Assembly (NCBI RefSeq): GCF_014647455.2
Contig: NZ_BMPF01000001.1
Coordinates: 868,001-932,000, forward strand
DNA: 64,000 nucleotides
Origin: Halarchaeum grantii
Lineage (GTDB): Archaea; Halobacteriota; Halobacteria; Halobacteriales; Halobacteriaceae
Reading direction: 5' to 3'
The notes beneath the pieces were generated by a model. That model ran no database searches and was not told the DNA's origin. It saw only the letters and a program-made list of their open reading frames with translations. Each line of letters opens with the position of its first letter. The stretch's first letter is position 1. Positions 8,120 to 17,856 of this stretch are shown in pieces. A program made the position numbers and the translations under genes.

Positions 8120-9762
8120 GCGACGCGCACGACCCGCACGCGACGCTCGCCGGCGAGCGCGTCTTCTGGGCGGACGAGGCCGCCGACCACGTCGAGGAGC
8201 GCGGCGGCGACGACCCCGTCGTGATCAAGGGCGGCATCTCGCCGTCGGGCGTCCCGCATCTCGGGAACATGAACGAGATCATGCGCGGCTACTTCGTCGC
8301 CGAAGTCCTCCGCGAGCGCGGCCACGACGTCCGCCAGCTCTTCACCTCGGACGACCGCGACCCGCTTCGCGGCCTCCCGCGGAAGCTCGCGGACCTCGAC
8401 GGCGACATCGTCGACCTCGGCGACGTGAACGCGGGCGCGCTCGGCCGGAACCTCGGTCACCCGTACACGTCGATCCCGGACCCGTTCGGCTGCTGTGAGT
8501 CCTACGGCGCGCACTTCTCGAACCTCATCGAGCGCTCCGCCGCCCTGCTCGGTGTCGACGTCGAGACCGTCTCGAACACCGAGCTCTACGAGAGCGGGGA
8601 GTTCGAGGCCGTCACGCGCGACCTGCTCGCGAACGCCGATGAGGCGCGGGCGGTCCTCGCGGAGTACCAGGACAAGGTCGATGAGTCCTACGTCCCGTTC
8701 AACCCGATCTGTGAGAACTGCGGGAAGGTGACGGAGACCGTCACCGCGATCGACGCCGAGGCGGGTACGGTCGACTACGAGTGTACGGACATGGACGCGG
8801 GCGACCAGACCATCGAGGGCTGTGGGCACGCGGGGACCGCGACGCTCCGCGAGGGCAAACTCCCGTGGCGCTTCGAGTGGCCGGCGCAGTGGAAGATCCT
8901 CGGCGTCGACTTCGAGCCGTTCGGGAAGGACCACGCGGAGGGGTCGTGGCCCTCCGGCGCGGACATCGCCGCGAACGTCCTCGACATCGAGCCCCCGACG
9001 CCGATGGTCTACGAGTGGTTCACGCTCGACGGCGAGCCCTTCAGCTCCTCGGCGGGGAACGTCGTCCTCGTCTCGGACGTCCTCGAGCTCGTGGCGCCGG
9101 AGGTCCTCCGATACTTCTTCAGCAAGGACCCGAAGAAGGCGCGGGACTTCTCCATCGAGCGGATCGACCTCCTCGTCGACGAGTTCGACCGCTTCGAACG
9201 CGTCTACTTCGGGGAGGAAGCGGACGCGAGCGAGCGCGAAGTCGAGCTCGCCGAGCGCGTCTACCCCTTCTGCGTGGACGCGGTCGAGGAGGAGCGCATC
9301 CGCCTCCCCTACACGTTCGCGGCCGTCCTCGGGATGACCGAGGACCCGGAGCTGCGCGAGGAGATAGCGCGCCGCGAGGGCCACATCCCCGAGGACGCGA
9401 GCGAGGAGGCGGTCGCGGCGGCCCTCGAACGCGTCGAACGCGCTCGGGAATGGGCCGAGCGCACGGACAACCAGTACAACTACCGCATCGAGCGCCGGAC
9501 GATGCCGGCGGTCGACGTGGACGAGGAGACGGCGGCGGCGCTCGACGACCTCGCGGCCTTCATCGAGGACGAGGACCCGGACGGCGAGACCCTCCAGGGG
9601 GAGGTCTACGAGACCGCGAAGCGCCACGACATCGACATCGGCGACTTCTTCGCGACGGGCTACCGGCTCTTCTTCGACGAGGAGCAGGGCCCGAAACTCG
9701 GGCAGTTCCTCGCGGACCTCGACCGGGAGTTCGTCGTGACGCGCCTGCGCCGCGAGGGATAG
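8116..9762 (+). CDS. lysS: Lysyl-tRNA synthetase, class I
   Basis: Charges tRNA-Lys. 548 residues of the archaeal class I enzyme, unrelated to the class II LysRS of most bacteria. The HIGH-type motif appears as PHLGNMNE near residue 50. A zinc-finger-like CENCGK with later cysteines lies near 200-235. The KMSKS position is occupied by SSSAGN, the usual variant in class I LysRS. The acidic C-terminal half holds helices of the anticodon-binding region. ATG 8116 overlaps the pyrH stop by 4 bp. Confidence 0.96.
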   Translation: MSDAHDPHATLAGERVFWADEAADHVEERGGDDPVVIKGGISPSGVPHLGNMNEIMRGYFVAEVLRERGHDVRQLFTSDDRDPLRGLPRKLADLDGDIVDLGDVNAGALGRNLGHPYTSIPDPFGCCESYGAHFSNLIERSAALLGVDVETVSNTELYESGEFEAVTRDLLANADEARAVLAEYQDKVDESYVPFNPICENCGKVTETVTAIDAEAGTVDYECTDMDAGDQTIEGCGHAGTATLREGKLPWRFEWPAQWKILGVDFEPFGKDHAEGSWPSGADIAANVLDIEPPTPMVYEWFTLDGEPFSSSAGNVVLVSDVLELVAPEVLRYFFSKDPKKARDFSIERIDLLVDEFDRFERVYFGEEADASEREVELAERVYPFCVDAVEEERIRLPYTFAAVLGMTEDPELREEIARREGHIPEDASEEAVAAALERVERAREWAERTDNQYNYRIERRTMPAVDVDEETAAALDDLAAFIEDEDPDGETLQGEVYETAKRHDIDIGDFFATGYRLFFDEEQGPKLGQFLADLDREFVVTRLRREG

Positions 9763-10046
9763 GGCGTCTCTCGGGCGGCTAGGCCGTCCAGCGGTGATAG
9801 CCGCGATAGGCGGGCGCGCGACGCCGGGCGGTTTCGGGGCGCGAAAGGGCGAACAGGCGACGCATCGGCGTGGCTCGCGGTTTCACCGCTCGGTCGGTCG
9901 GCGACTCCCGCTGGTCGTCGCCACACGGGACGGCGCGTCGCCGGTTTCGCTGGGCGTCCCGCAGGGGCTCTCAAGTCACGGGACCGGGTGGCCCCGGCTT
10001 CGTACGTGAACGTTCGCCAGTAGCACTGCCGAACAGACCGCGTAGT
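9763..10046. other. Noncoding stretch between lysS and the structured repeat
   Basis: Part of a 440-bp gap between the convergent genes lysS and ilvE. I see no open frame with a credible start, no RNA gene and no clear promoter in this part. The remainder of the gap (10051-10200) is a well-preserved copy of the structured repeat. Confidence 0.5.
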
Positions 10047-10050
10047 AGCG

Positions 10051-10200
10051 TCCGGCGACCGAGTGGTCCGTCAGGACCCGGTAGGTCGCCGGTTCACTCG
10101 CCCGAAGGGCGAGGCCGAGGAACGACTGAAAGGAGTGACGTGGGCTTTTGGTCGAGCTTTTGCCGGGGTCGGCGAAGCCGACCCACAGCAAAAGGTCGTC
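10051..10200 (+). repeat. Dispersed structured repeat, copy at ilvE 3' end
   Basis: Three nested or serial stems are visible. First, arms CCGGCGACC (10052-10060) and GGTCGCCGG (10084-10092) enclose GGTCC-GTCA-GGACC. Second, CTCGCCC-GAA-GGGCGAG at 10097-10113. Third, CTTTTGC (10157-10163) pairs with GCAAAAG (10188-10194) around an inner hairpin GGGTCGGC-GAA-GCCGACCC (10166-10184). The copy ends 2 bp before the ilvE stop. The inverted copy at 51131-51293 matches it closely outside the stems but with a different inner stem that still pairs. Confidence 0.75.
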
Positions 10201-10202
10201 GT

Positions 10203-11147
10203 TTAGACGTAGGTGAACCAGTCGTCGTGCTCGTCGCTCGTGCGCTCGACGAGGTCGAAGAAGGCGGACTGGAGGTCCTCGGTGACCGGGCCACGGGAGC
10301 CGTCGCCGATGACGACGTTGTCGACCTTGCGGATGGGGGTGACCTCGGCGGCGCTCCCGGTGAAGAAGAGCTCGTCGGCGGTGTTGAGTTCGCCGCGCGA
10401 GATGGCGGTCTCGTGGACGTCGTAGCCGCGTTCTTCGGCGAGCGTGATGACGGTGTCGCGGGTGATGCCGTCGAGGATGCTCTCGGAGAGCGCGGGCGTG
10501 TAGAGCTCGCCGTCCCGGACCATGAAGAGGTTCTCACCGGGGCCTTCGGCGACGTTCCCCTCCTTGTTGAGGACGAGGGCTTCCTCGTAGCCGTTGCGGC
10601 GGGCTTCCTCGCCGGCGAGGAGGCTGTTGACGTAGAGGCCGTTGGTCTTGGCGTTGGTGGGGATCTGGCTGGAGGCGTGCTTGCGCCACGAGGAGACCAT
10701 GACGTCGATGCCGTTCTCGAGGGCGTCCTCGCCGAGATAGGCGCCCCACGGCCACGCGGCGATGGCGACGTCGGTCGGGCAGTCGCCGGGGGAGACGCCG
10801 AGCTGGTGGTAGCCGAAGTAGGCGACGGGGCGGATGTAGCAGGACTCGAGCTCGTTCGTCCGGATGAGTTCGAGGGTGGCCTCGGTGAGCTCCTCCTTCG
10901 TGTAGGGGATCTCCATGTCGTAGGGCTTCGCGGAGTCGAAGAGGCGCTCGACGTGGGCGTCCCAGCGGAAGAGCGCGGGCCCGTTCTCGGTGTCGTAGCA
11001 GCGCGCGCCCTCGAAGACGCCGGTGCCGTAGTGGAGGCCGTGCGTGAGGACGTGCGTCGTCGCGTCCTCCCAGTCGGTGAACTCGCCGTTCATCCAGATG
11101 GTGTCGAGGGAGTCGCGCTCGGCGCGCATCTGTTCGAAGCCAGGCAT
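10203..11147 (-). CDS. ilvE: Branched-chain amino acid aminotransferase
   Basis: PLP enzyme that interconverts branched-chain amino acids and their 2-oxo acids. 314 residues of the class IV aminotransferase fold. Visible segments are THGLHYGTGVFEGARCY, SCYIRPVAYFGYHQLGVSP, the PLP-lysine region IPTNAKTNGLYVNSLLA, and EALVLNKEGNVAEGPGENLF followed by DGITRDTVITLAEERGYDV. The start at ATG 11147 (MPGFEQMRAERDSLDTIWM) fits homologs; six upstream in-frame residues are left out. Its 3' end abuts the structured repeat. Confidence 0.95.
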   Translation of the reverse strand: MPGFEQMRAERDSLDTIWMNGEFTDWEDATTHVLTHGLHYGTGVFEGARCYDTENGPALFRWDAHVERLFDSAKPYDMEIPYTKEELTEATLELIRTNELESCYIRPVAYFGYHQLGVSPGDCPTDVAIAAWPWGAYLGEDALENGIDVMVSSWRKHASSQIPTNAKTNGLYVNSLLAGEEARRNGYEEALVLNKEGNVAEGPGENLFMVRDGELYTPALSESILDGITRDTVITLAEERGYDVHETAISRGELNTADELFFTGSAAEVTPIRKVDNVVIGDGSRGPVTEDLQSAFFDLVERTSDEHDDWFTYV

Positions 11148-11187
11148 TGGCAGACGGTTGCGCACGCGGCGTTATGAACGTTCCTCG

Positions 11188-11883
11188 TTAGCGACGGAAC
11201 GAGAGGAGGTCGCGGCCTTCGACGTAGACGAGGCCGTTATCGTCGGCGTAGCGGCGGGCGTCTGCGGGGGAAAGCGCCTGACCGGTGTCGGCGTCGAGCA
11301 TCTCGCAGACGACGGCGGCGGGCGGGCGGCCGGCGGCCTCACAGAGGGCGAGGCCGAGTTCGGTGTGGCCCTCGCGGTCGGCGACGCCGTCGGGGGCGCC
11401 CCGGAGGAGGTGGACGTGGCCGGGCGCGCGGAACTCGGCGGCGAAGTCGCACGAATCGGGGTCGGCGGCGGCGTCGGCGAGCGCGCGGATGGTGCGCGAG
11501 CGGTCGTCGTCGGTGATGCCGGTGTAGGTGTCGCGGTGGTTGACGGTGAGGCTGAAGGACGCGCGCTCGTCGTAGTCGAGGTGCTCGTCGGTGGCGCTCG
11601 GGTGGTCGAGTTCGTCCGCGAGGAACGGGAGGTCGAAGGCCTCGCAGACGTCGTGGGAGAGCGCGACGCAGACGAGGCCGCCGGCGTCGTTGCGGAGGCG
11701 GGCGACGGCGTCGGGCGTGACGTCGGCGGCGTGGTAGATGAGGTCGACTTCGCCCTCGCGCTCTGCGGCGTCGTGGACGAGCACGGGCTCGCCGCGTCCG
11801 ATGGCGGCGACGGCGGCTTCGGCGGCGCCCTCGCCGTCGGATTCGGTTTCGCCGTCGGCACGCACGGGGTTACTGTGAGACAT
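11188..11883 (-). CDS. ribB: 3,4-dihydroxy-2-butanone 4-phosphate synthase
   Basis: Makes the four-carbon precursor of riboflavin from ribulose 5-phosphate. 231 residues, single RibB domain without a fused GTP cyclohydrolase. The Mg-binding loop [13 protein letters not shown], the [20 protein letters not shown] region, HVHLLRG and [11 protein letters not shown] are all present. ATG 11883 overlaps the ribK stop by 14 bp and is preceded by GAGGTGA, so the two genes form an operon with coupled translation. A TTG at 11889 is the only upstream alternative and lacks that spacing. Confidence 0.94.
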   Translation of the reverse strand: MSHSNPVRADGETESDGEGAAEAAVAAIGRGEPVLVHDAAEREGEVDLIYHAADVTPDAVARLRNDAGGLVCVALSHDVCEAFDLPFLADELDHPSATDEHLDYDERASFSLTVNHRDTYTGITDDDRSRTIRALADAAADPDSCDFAAEFRAPGHVHLLRGAPDGVADREGHTELGLALCEAAGRPPAAVVCEMLDADTGQALSPADARRYADDNGLVYVEGRDLLSFRR

Positions 11884-12565
11884 GGACAATCACCTCGTCA
11901 CCGTCGGCGAGGCCGAGTTCGTCGCGGAGCTTGTCGGCGGCGATGAGTTCGACCTTCGTCTCGTCGTGGTGGGTGCGGTCGGGGACGATGACGTGGACGG
12001 GGTCGTAGGTATCGCCGTCGGCTTCGAGGACCGCGGGGTAGCAGGTGGCGGAGCCGTAGGTGCGCTCGTCGTCCTCCCACTCGTCGATGTCGACGCCGTC
12101 GAAGGACTCCATGGCGGAGCGCTCGCGGCGGGAGCGCTCGGCGAGTTCGACGTTCAGCGTCCCGGGGAACGGCTCGTAGCCGAGGCGCTCCTCGAACTGG
12201 CGCTTGTAGCCGGGGAGGGAGATGTAGTGGCGGCCCTCGCCCATTCCCGCAGTGACCGAGCCCCGGAGTTCGAGGTCGGCGGTGGTTTCGAAGACGCGCC
12301 GGTAGTCCTCGTATTCGCGCTGGAGGACGCGGTCGCCGTCGTCCGTGATGGTGACCCACTGGCCGTCGCTGACGACGTCGCGCTCGACGTAGCCGGCCTC
12401 CTCGAGCGCCTGCAAGCGCCGGGAGGCGGTCTGTGTGGAGGCGTCGAGGCGGCCGGCGAGGTCGCCACACGACACCTTCACCTCGCCGCGTCGCGCGCCG
12501 TCGAGGGCGAGCAGTTTGAGCGCGGCGAGTTCGTCGTAGCCGACAGCGAGCGTTGCCCGTGACAT
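11870..12565 (-). CDS. ribK: CTP-dependent riboflavin kinase with N-terminal HTH
   Basis: Archaeal riboflavin kinase that uses CTP to make FMN. 231 residues. Residues 1-95 are a MarR-like winged helix ([20 protein letters not shown], wing [10 protein letters not shown]), and residues 98-231 are the RibK cradle-loop barrel. The kinase part shows [31 protein letters not shown] and the terminal [16 protein letters not shown]. The HTH suggests a regulator-enzyme that may control riboflavin genes, including its own operon; that is inference from the domain pairing. It is first in the ribK-ribB operon. Confidence 0.93.
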   Translation of the reverse strand: MSRATLAVGYDELAALKLLALDGARRGEVKVSCGDLAGRLDASTQTASRRLQALEEAGYVERDVVSDGQWVTITDDGDRVLQREYEDYRRVFETTADLELRGSVTAGMGEGRHYISLPGYKRQFEERLGYEPFPGTLNVELAERSRRERSAMESFDGVDIDEWEDDERTYGSATCYPAVLEADGDTYDPVHVIVPDRTHHDETKVELIAADKLRDELGLADGDEVIVHVSQ

Positions 12566-12590
12566 ACGCCCGACTAGCCCCTAGCCAAGC

Positions 12591-12600
12591 ATAATACTTT
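12591..12600 (-). promoter_or_regulatory. TATA element for ribK-ribB
   Basis: AAAGTATTAT on the minus strand, centred about 30 bp before the ribK ATG, in a short AT-rich gap shared with the 3' end of the taw1 gene. Confidence 0.55.
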
Positions 12601-12622
12601 TGGGAAGCGTCTCAGTATTGAG

Positions 12623-13564
12623 TTAGTCGTAGAAGTCCCCGCCCGGCGCGAGGTCGGGCACCCACGTCTCCTCGTCGCGCGCGAGGAGCGCCACCGAGGA
12701 CGCCTCCTGCGTCTTCAGCACGGGATGCTCGGGCATGTGTTCCTGCACGCGCGCCGCGAACGACTCGACCGTCTCGGGCGACGGCATCGAGTCGCGGTCC
12801 AGGCGGCCGCGCGAGTGCCCGACGTGCATGTAGGCCTTCAGTTCGACGAAGTCCGGGTCCGCGCGCCGGTAGAGCCCCGCGTACCAGTCCGGGTTCGTCA
12901 TGTTCTCGCCGTTCACGAGCGTCGTCCGCAGCACGGTTCGGGTCTCCTCCTTCCCGTGGAGGACGTCGAGGGTGTCGACCAGCGACTCCCACGCGTCGTC
13001 CTCCGTCGCACCCACCACCGAATCGAACGTGTGGCGCTCGGGCGCGTCCACGGAGACGTAGAGCTGCGTGGGGTCACACTCCGCCAGCACCTCCGGTCGG
13101 GTGCCGTTCGAGACGAGGAACGTCGTGAGCCCCCGGTCGTGGAAGGCCTCGAGGAGTTCGGGGAGGTAGGGATAGAGGGTGGGTTCGCCGTCGAGGCTGA
13201 TGGCGACGTGCTTCGGCTCCATCGCCTCCTCGAAGCGCTCGCGCGGGACGTTCTCGTTCCCGCCGAACCCCGAGAGGAGGCGTTTCTGGAGGTCGATGGA
13301 GGCGTCGACGACCGCCTCCGGGTCGTCCCACTCGACGCCGTCGAGTTCGTACGCGTGGCCGTTGTGGTCGCGCCAGCAGAAGACGCAGCGCTCGTTGCAT
13401 CGGACGACCGGCGTCATCTGGATGCAGCGATGGGAGCGAATGCCGTACCACGCGTGCTTGTAGCAGGTGCCCTCGCCGCGGAGGGCGTTCGCCGTCCAGC
13501 CGCACGTCTGCGCGGCCGTGTGGTTCTCGTGGTGGTAGCTCGGCGAATCCACCTGCTCGGGCAT
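12623..13564 (-). CDS. taw1: tRNA 4-demethylwyosine synthase (radical SAM)
   Basis: Radical-SAM enzyme that makes the tricyclic wyosine precursor on G37 of tRNA-Phe, using pyruvate as carbon donor. 313 residues. The radical-SAM cluster ligands are C56-x3-C60-x2-C63 (CNERCVFC). The auxiliary cluster cysteines are C21, C34 and C47, at the 13-residue spacing known for archaeal TYW1. Other family segments are HVAISLDGEPTLYPYLPELL and VELKAYMHVGHSRGRL. There is no flavodoxin domain, as is normal for archaeal forms. ATG at 13564-13562. Confidence 0.95.
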   Translation of the reverse strand: MPEQVDSPSYHHENHTAAQTCGWTANALRGEGTCYKHAWYGIRSHRCIQMTPVVRCNERCVFCWRDHNGHAYELDGVEWDDPEAVVDASIDLQKRLLSGFGGNENVPRERFEEAMEPKHVAISLDGEPTLYPYLPELLEAFHDRGLTTFLVSNGTRPEVLAECDPTQLYVSVDAPERHTFDSVVGATEDDAWESLVDTLDVLHGKEETRTVLRTTLVNGENMTNPDWYAGLYRRADPDFVELKAYMHVGHSRGRLDRDSMPSPETVESFAARVQEHMPEHPVLKTQEASSVALLARDEETWVPDLAPGGDFYD

Positions 13565-13676
13565 ACCCCTAGACGGGGCGCGCGACGGGAAAAGCGTGGC
13601 GAGACCCGCGTCCCGAGGCGGCGACTCGGACCGCCTCGCCTAGGTTCAACTCGACGGCGGTCGTGAGTATCGGAGC

Positions 13677-14390
13677 ATGGACGTCACGCTCGCGCGACAC
13701 GCGACGCTCGTGGTCGAACTCGACGGCACCCGGTTCTTCGTCGACCCGATGCTCTCGGAGCCCGGCGCGAACCCGCCCGTCGAGAACACGCCGCGACAGC
13801 GACGGAACCCGCTCGTCGAGTTGCCGAACGTCGATCTCGAACACGACGCCGTGCTCGTCACGCACCGCCACACCGACCACTGGGACGCGTGGGCGGACGC
13901 CATCGACGACGACACGCCCGTCTTCTGCAACCCCGCCGAGGCCGACGCCTTCCGCGAGGACGGCCTCACGGACGTCCGGCCCGTCGCGGACGCCGAGGCG
14001 TTCGACGGCGTGACGATCCACCGGACGCCCGCGCGCCACGGCCACGGCGACACCGCCGAGGCGATGGCGCCCGTCTGCGGGTTCGTCCTCGAGGGCGCGG
14101 AGACGCTCTACCTCGCGGGCGACACCGTCTGGTACGACCCGGTTCCCGAGGCCATCGACGCCCACGACCCCGACGGCGTCGTCGTGAACGCGGGCGCCGC
14201 GCAGTTCGTCGACGGCGACCCCATCACGATGGACGCCGCGGACGTTCGGCGGGTTGTCGGGCACGCGGACTGCCCGGTGGTCGCCGTCCACATGGAGGCC
14301 ATCAACCACTGCCTGCTGGAGCGCGACGACCTCCGCGAGGCGGTGGACGACGTGCTGCTACCGGCGGACGGCGAGACCGTCACGCTCTGA
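13677..14390 (+). CDS. MBL-fold metal-dependent hydrolase (UlaG-like)
   Basis: 237 residues of the metallo-beta-lactamase fold. It starts [20 protein letters not shown] and has the metal motif [11 protein letters not shown] near residue 62. [12 protein letters not shown] supplies a further histidine, [14 protein letters not shown] the bridging aspartate, and [11 protein letters not shown] a late histidine. The short UlaG/L-ascorbate-lactonase-like layout suggests hydrolysis of a small metabolite ester or phosphodiester, but the substrate cannot be named. Convergent relative to taw1's start region, and followed by argS. Confidence 0.83.
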   Translation: MDVTLARHATLVVELDGTRFFVDPMLSEPGANPPVENTPRQRRNPLVELPNVDLEHDAVLVTHRHTDHWDAWADAIDDDTPVFCNPAEADAFREDGLTDVRPVADAEAFDGVTIHRTPARHGHGDTAEAMAPVCGFVLEGAETLYLAGDTVWYDPVPEAIDAHDPDGVVVNAGAAQFVDGDPITMDAADVRRVVGHADCPVVAVHMEAINHCLLERDDLREAVDDVLLPADGETVTL

Positions 14391-14587
14391 GACGGCGGCG
14401 GCGCGCGGCGGAACGCTCCCGTGCAACACGCGGGCCGTCCCGCCACAGCACCGGCACGCCGGACGCGTCTGCTTCGGGCGGGACACGGGGTGTATCCCCA
14501 CCGGTCGCACGCCTCGCGGTCCCTCTCCACCGGCCTGCGTCGCGTGCCTTCGGAAGCCATTTTAGCCCGCGTAGCGCACACCGTAGC

Positions 14588-16339
14588 ATGTTCCTAGCAC
14601 TCCGCGCGGAGGTCGAGGAGGCGCTCACTGCGGCGCTCGACGACCTCGACCTCCCGTCGGACGACCTCGGTATCGAGGAGCCCCCCGAGGGCGTGGACGC
14701 CGTGCTCGCCTCCAGCGCGGCGTTCCGACTCGCGGGCGCGGCGGAGGCCGCACCGCCGGCGGTCGCCGCGCGCATCGCCGACGCCGTCGACGTCGACGGC
14801 CTCACGTACGTCGATGCGGTCCGCGCGCAGGGCCCGTACGTGAACGTCCTCCCGACGCCCGCCTACTACGCGGACACGCTCGAAGCGAGCGGCGACGACG
14901 ACTACGGCCACCTCCCCGCGACCGGCGAAGACGTCCTCGTCGAGCACACGTCCGCGAACCCGACGGGGCCCGTCCACGTCGGCCGCGCGCGCAACCCGAT
15001 CGTCGGCGACGCCGTCGCGCGCCTCATGGACTACGCCGGCCACGACGTCACGAAGGAGTACTACGTGAACGACGCCGGCCGGCAGATGGCGGTCTTCACG
15101 TGGGCCTACGAGACGTTCGACGAGGACGACCTCGACTCCGAACCGGAGCGCGACCGCATCGAGTACGACCTCGTGCGTTACTACCGCAAGGGCAACCAGT
15201 ACCTCGAAGAGGCCGACCCCGAGGACATCGAGGCGGCCGAGGACGAGATTCAGGCCATCCTGCAGGGCTTAGAGGCGGGCGAGGAGGAGACGTACGAGCG
15301 CGTCCAGCGCGTCGTCGATCAGGTCCTCTCCGGGATGCGCGAGTGCCTCCTGCGGCTCCCCGCCGAGTTCGACGAGTTCGTGAAGGAGACCGAGTTCATG
15401 CTCGACGGGAGCACGACCGAGCTCGCCGAGCGCCTCAAGGACACCGAGGAGGCCGTCCTCGAGGAGGGCGCGTGGCAGCTCGACCTCTCCGAGTGGGGCT
15501 ACGAGAAGAAACTCGTCTTCCTCCGCTCGGACGGCACTAGTTTATATACGACCCGCGACCTCGCCCACCACGAGTGGAAGTTCGAGGCGTACGACCGCTC
15601 GGTCACCGTCCTCGGCGAGGACCACAAACTGCAGGCCGGCCAGCTGCAGGCCGCCCTCGAACTCCTCGGGAACGACGTCTCACAGCTCGACGACGTCATC
15701 TACTCCTACGTCAACCTCCCCGAGGGGAAGATGAGCACGCGCGCCGGCACCGGCGTCGACCTCGACGACCTCCTCGACGAAGCCATCCGCCGCGCCCGCG
15801 ACGAGGTCGAATCCCGCCTCGACGACCGCATCCGCGACGACGACCTCGACGAGGAGGACGTCGAACGCATCGCCGAACAGGTCGGCGTGGGCGCCGTCCG
15901 CTACGACATCATCTCCAAGCAGCCCCAGAAGGCGATCACGTTCGAGTGGGAGGAAGCGCTCGACTTCGAGGCGCAGAGCGCGCCCTACGTCCAGTACGCC
16001 CACGCGCGCACCTGCGGCATCCTCGCCGACGCCGAGGTCCCCGCCGATGTCGACGCGAGCGTCCTCGACGACGACGCGGAAATCGCCCTCCTCCGCCAGA
16101 CCGCGCGCTTCCCCCGCGTCATCGAGGCCGCCGCCGAGGACTTGGAGCCCCACCAAGTCGCGACGTTCGCCCGCGAGTACGCCGACGCCTTCAACGCCTT
16201 CTACCGCGAGTGCCCCGTCCTCGCCGACGACGTCGACCCGGCCGTCCGCAGTGCGCGCCTCGCGCTCGTCCGCGCCGCGCGCCACACCCTCGCGAACGCC
16301 CTCGATGTCCTCGGCGTCGAGGCCCCCACTTCGATGTAG
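14588..16339 (+). CDS. argS: Arginyl-tRNA synthetase
   Basis: Class I synthetase that charges tRNA-Arg. 583 residues. Segments in order: N-terminal add-1 domain, [20 protein letters not shown] with the HIGH-type motif (HVGR) near residue 128, [17 protein letters not shown], a charged insertion, [33 protein letters not shown] (with GKMSTR where KMSKS is expected), and the DALR anticodon-binding domain ending near VEAPTSM. Start ATG 14588 follows an ATTTTAGC element about 25 bp upstream. Codons 318-320 are unusually AT-rich. Confidence 0.96.
   Translation: MFLALRAEVEEALTAALDDLDLPSDDLGIEEPPEGVDAVLASSAAFRLAGAAEAAPPAVAARIADAVDVDGLTYVDAVRAQGPYVNVLPTPAYYADTLEASGDDDYGHLPATGEDVLVEHTSANPTGPVHVGRARNPIVGDAVARLMDYAGHDVTKEYYVNDAGRQMAVFTWAYETFDEDDLDSEPERDRIEYDLVRYYRKGNQYLEEADPEDIEAAEDEIQAILQGLEAGEEETYERVQRVVDQVLSGMRECLLRLPAEFDEFVKETEFMLDGSTTELAERLKDTEEAVLEEGAWQLDLSEWGYEKKLVFLRSDGTSLYTTRDLAHHEWKFEAYDRSVTVLGEDHKLQAGQLQAALELLGNDVSQLDDVIYSYVNLPEGKMSTRAGTGVDLDDLLDEAIRRARDEVESRLDDRIRDDDLDEEDVERIAEQVGVGAVRYDIISKQPQKAITFEWEEALDFEAQSAPYVQYAHARTCGILADAEVPADVDASVLDDDAEIALLRQTARFPRVIEAAAEDLEPHQVATFAREYADAFNAFYRECPVLADDVDPAVRSARLALVRAARHTLANALDVLGVEAPTSM
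15541..15548. promoter_or_regulatory. Perfect TATA-box-like sequence inside argS
   Basis: TTTATATA lies in the argS reading frame and uses the codons AGT, TTA and TAT in a row (residues S318-L319-Y320). These codons are rare in this genome and could have been written with G/C. The sequence equals a consensus archaeal TATA element. Whether it drives a transcript in either direction is not known. Confidence 0.35.
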
Positions 16340-16345
16340 ACCATC

Positions 16346-16480
16346 TTTTTCCCGCTCGGGTTCGCTCGAGGCGCGAACCGCTCGCGGCAAAAACACGGCT
16401 GAAAAAGGCCGGCCTCGCTCCGCTCGGCCGGTGAATCGCGCGAACGACCGGATCCTTCCGGACCGCTCGTTCGCGCGAAC
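16346..16480 (-). repeat. Dispersed structured repeat, inverted copy after argS
   Basis: A 3'-flanking T-run at 16346-16350 fits an argS terminator. The main stem has 11-bp perfect arms at 16437-16447 (CGCGCGAACGA) and 16467-16477 (TCGTTCGCGCG). They enclose GGATCC-TTCC-GGACC, compared with GGTCC/GGACC in the other copies. The outer arms differ from the CCGGCGACC arms at 10052 and 51240, yet pair perfectly. A T5/A5-flanked unit precedes it (about 16346-16410), equivalent to the CTTTTGC/GCAAAAG module. Confidence 0.6.
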
Positions 16481-16594
16481 GCTGGTGTCCAGTTCGGAAT
16501 GCACCTAGCAGACGTTCCGCGCGGATAGCCGCCGAACCGAACGTCGGAGCTGGCGTCCGCGCGACGAGCGGCTCGCCAGAGCCCGGCAGTCGCG

Positions 16595-16700
16595 CGGTTC
16601 AATCGCCGAAGGCGAGGCCGAGGAACCCCGGAAGAGGGGTGACGTCGGCTTTGGATCGAGTTTTTGCAAGCGACCGCAGGGAGCGCAGCAAAAGCTCGTT
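16595..16700 (+). repeat. Dispersed structured repeat, direct copy after the AEC gene
   Basis: Shares CGGTTCAATCGCC, the GGCGAGGCCGAGGAA run and TTTTTGC (16661-16667) ... GCAAAAG (16688-16694) with the copy at 10091-10200. It also has TCGCC-GAA-GGCGA at 16603-16615 and CCCC ... GGGG at about 16626-16638. The inner hairpin of the last module is degenerate here. With the inverted copy to the left, it fills the 360-bp gap between the convergent genes argS and the AEC transporter. No gene is seen in that gap. Confidence 0.6.
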
Positions 16701-17659
16701 TAGAAGAGGTAGCCGCCCCGAATGGCGGCGACGAGGCCGGTGAGGACGAGGACGCTGAGAACGGTGGTGACGAAGATGACGGTGCTCATGTACTCGGCGG
16801 TGTCGGGGTCGTCGTCGGCGTCGCTGTAGGCGAGGACGATGGCGAGCGGGGTGACGGCGGCGGGGGTGGCGCACTCGAGGACGAAGACGTTGGCGACGGC
16901 GGGGTTCGCGAAGCCGACGGCGAGCGCGATGGCGACGCCGACGAGGGGGGCGACGAGGAGTTTGAGCGCGCTGGGGAAGACGGCACGGCGGAGGTGTCCG
17001 AGGTCGACGTCGGCGAGTTGGATGCCGACGACGGTGAGCATGAGGGGGATGGACGCCGAGCCGACGCTATCGAGAGTTGTCATGACCGTGCCCTCGACGG
17101 GCGGGACCCACCCGAGGAGGCGGAGGAGTGCGGCGGCGGCGACGGCGTAGACGAGTGGGAGGCGGAAGACGTCGCGGAGCGCGCTCGCGGCGCCCGCGCC
17201 GGCGTCGTGGCTCGCGGAGACGACGTAGACGCCGAGCGTGTAGAGGAGGACGCTCTGGGTGGTGAGGAAGAGCGTCGCGACCGTCGCGCCGAGGTCGCCG
17301 AAGACGAAGCCGGCGAGCGGGATGCCGACGAACCCCGAGTTGGGGAACGCGCTCGCGAGAACGGCGCCGGAGAGGAGGGAGTCGGGGAGGCCGATGGCGC
17401 GGCCGGCGACGTAGGCGAGGCCCATGACGAGGAGGGCGTAGGCGAGGACGGCGCCGACGAGGGTGGCGACGGCGTCGCCGCTCAGGTCGGTGGTGGCGAC
17501 GCCGTGGAAGACGAGCGCGGGGAGGAAGAAGGTGAGCGCGACGGTGTTGAGCGGCCCGACGTCGACGTCCGCGAGCGTCCCGATGAGGGCGCCGACGGCG
17601 GCGATGGCGACGATGGGGAGGATGGCGGACGTGAACGCGCCGAGGAGCGACACCGGCAT
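16700..17659 (-). CDS. AEC-family (auxin efflux carrier type) transporter
   Basis: 319 residues with about ten membrane helices in two inverted halves, the layout of the AEC/BART superfamily. Helix-break segments typical of the family are [19 protein letters not shown] near residue 110 and [19 protein letters not shown] near 275. Members move auxin-like acids, malate or other carboxylates; the substrate here is unknown. I chose ATG 17659 (MPVSLLGAF) because the 13 upstream in-frame residues are not hydrophobic and do not resemble the family start. The 3' end abuts a structured repeat. Confidence 0.85.
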   Translation of the reverse strand: MPVSLLGAFTSAILPIVAIAAVGALIGTLADVDVGPLNTVALTFFLPALVFHGVATTDLSGDAVATLVGAVLAYALLVMGLAYVAGRAIGLPDSLLSGAVLASAFPNSGFVGIPLAGFVFGDLGATVATLFLTTQSVLLYTLGVYVVSASHDAGAGAASALRDVFRLPLVYAVAAAALLRLLGWVPPVEGTVMTTLDSVGSASIPLMLTVVGIQLADVDLGHLRRAVFPSALKLLVAPLVGVAIALAVGFANPAVANVFVLECATPAAVTPLAIVLAYSDADDDPDTAEYMSTVIFVTTVLSVLVLTGLVAAIRGGYLF

Positions 17660-17856
17660 GTCTCGGGCTTTCACGCTCGGGCACAAATTCCCTTCCACTC
17701 GGGTCGGACGGCGGAATCCCCGCCGTTTTTAGGCGCGGGGGTCGTACCTCGCGCCGAAGCGTCCGCGCCGGCGTCCGGCGGGTCGAGCGCTCGACGGCCG
17801 CGTGCGTCCGGTTCGGCGTCCGCGACCGAGACCCCGGTGCGCCGCTGAGTGATACG

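Noticed and set aside
10051-10200. Simple intrinsic terminator of ilvE or lysS
   Set aside because: The element is too long and multi-stemmed, and a close copy lies upstream of rps24e between divergent genes, where no terminator is needed.
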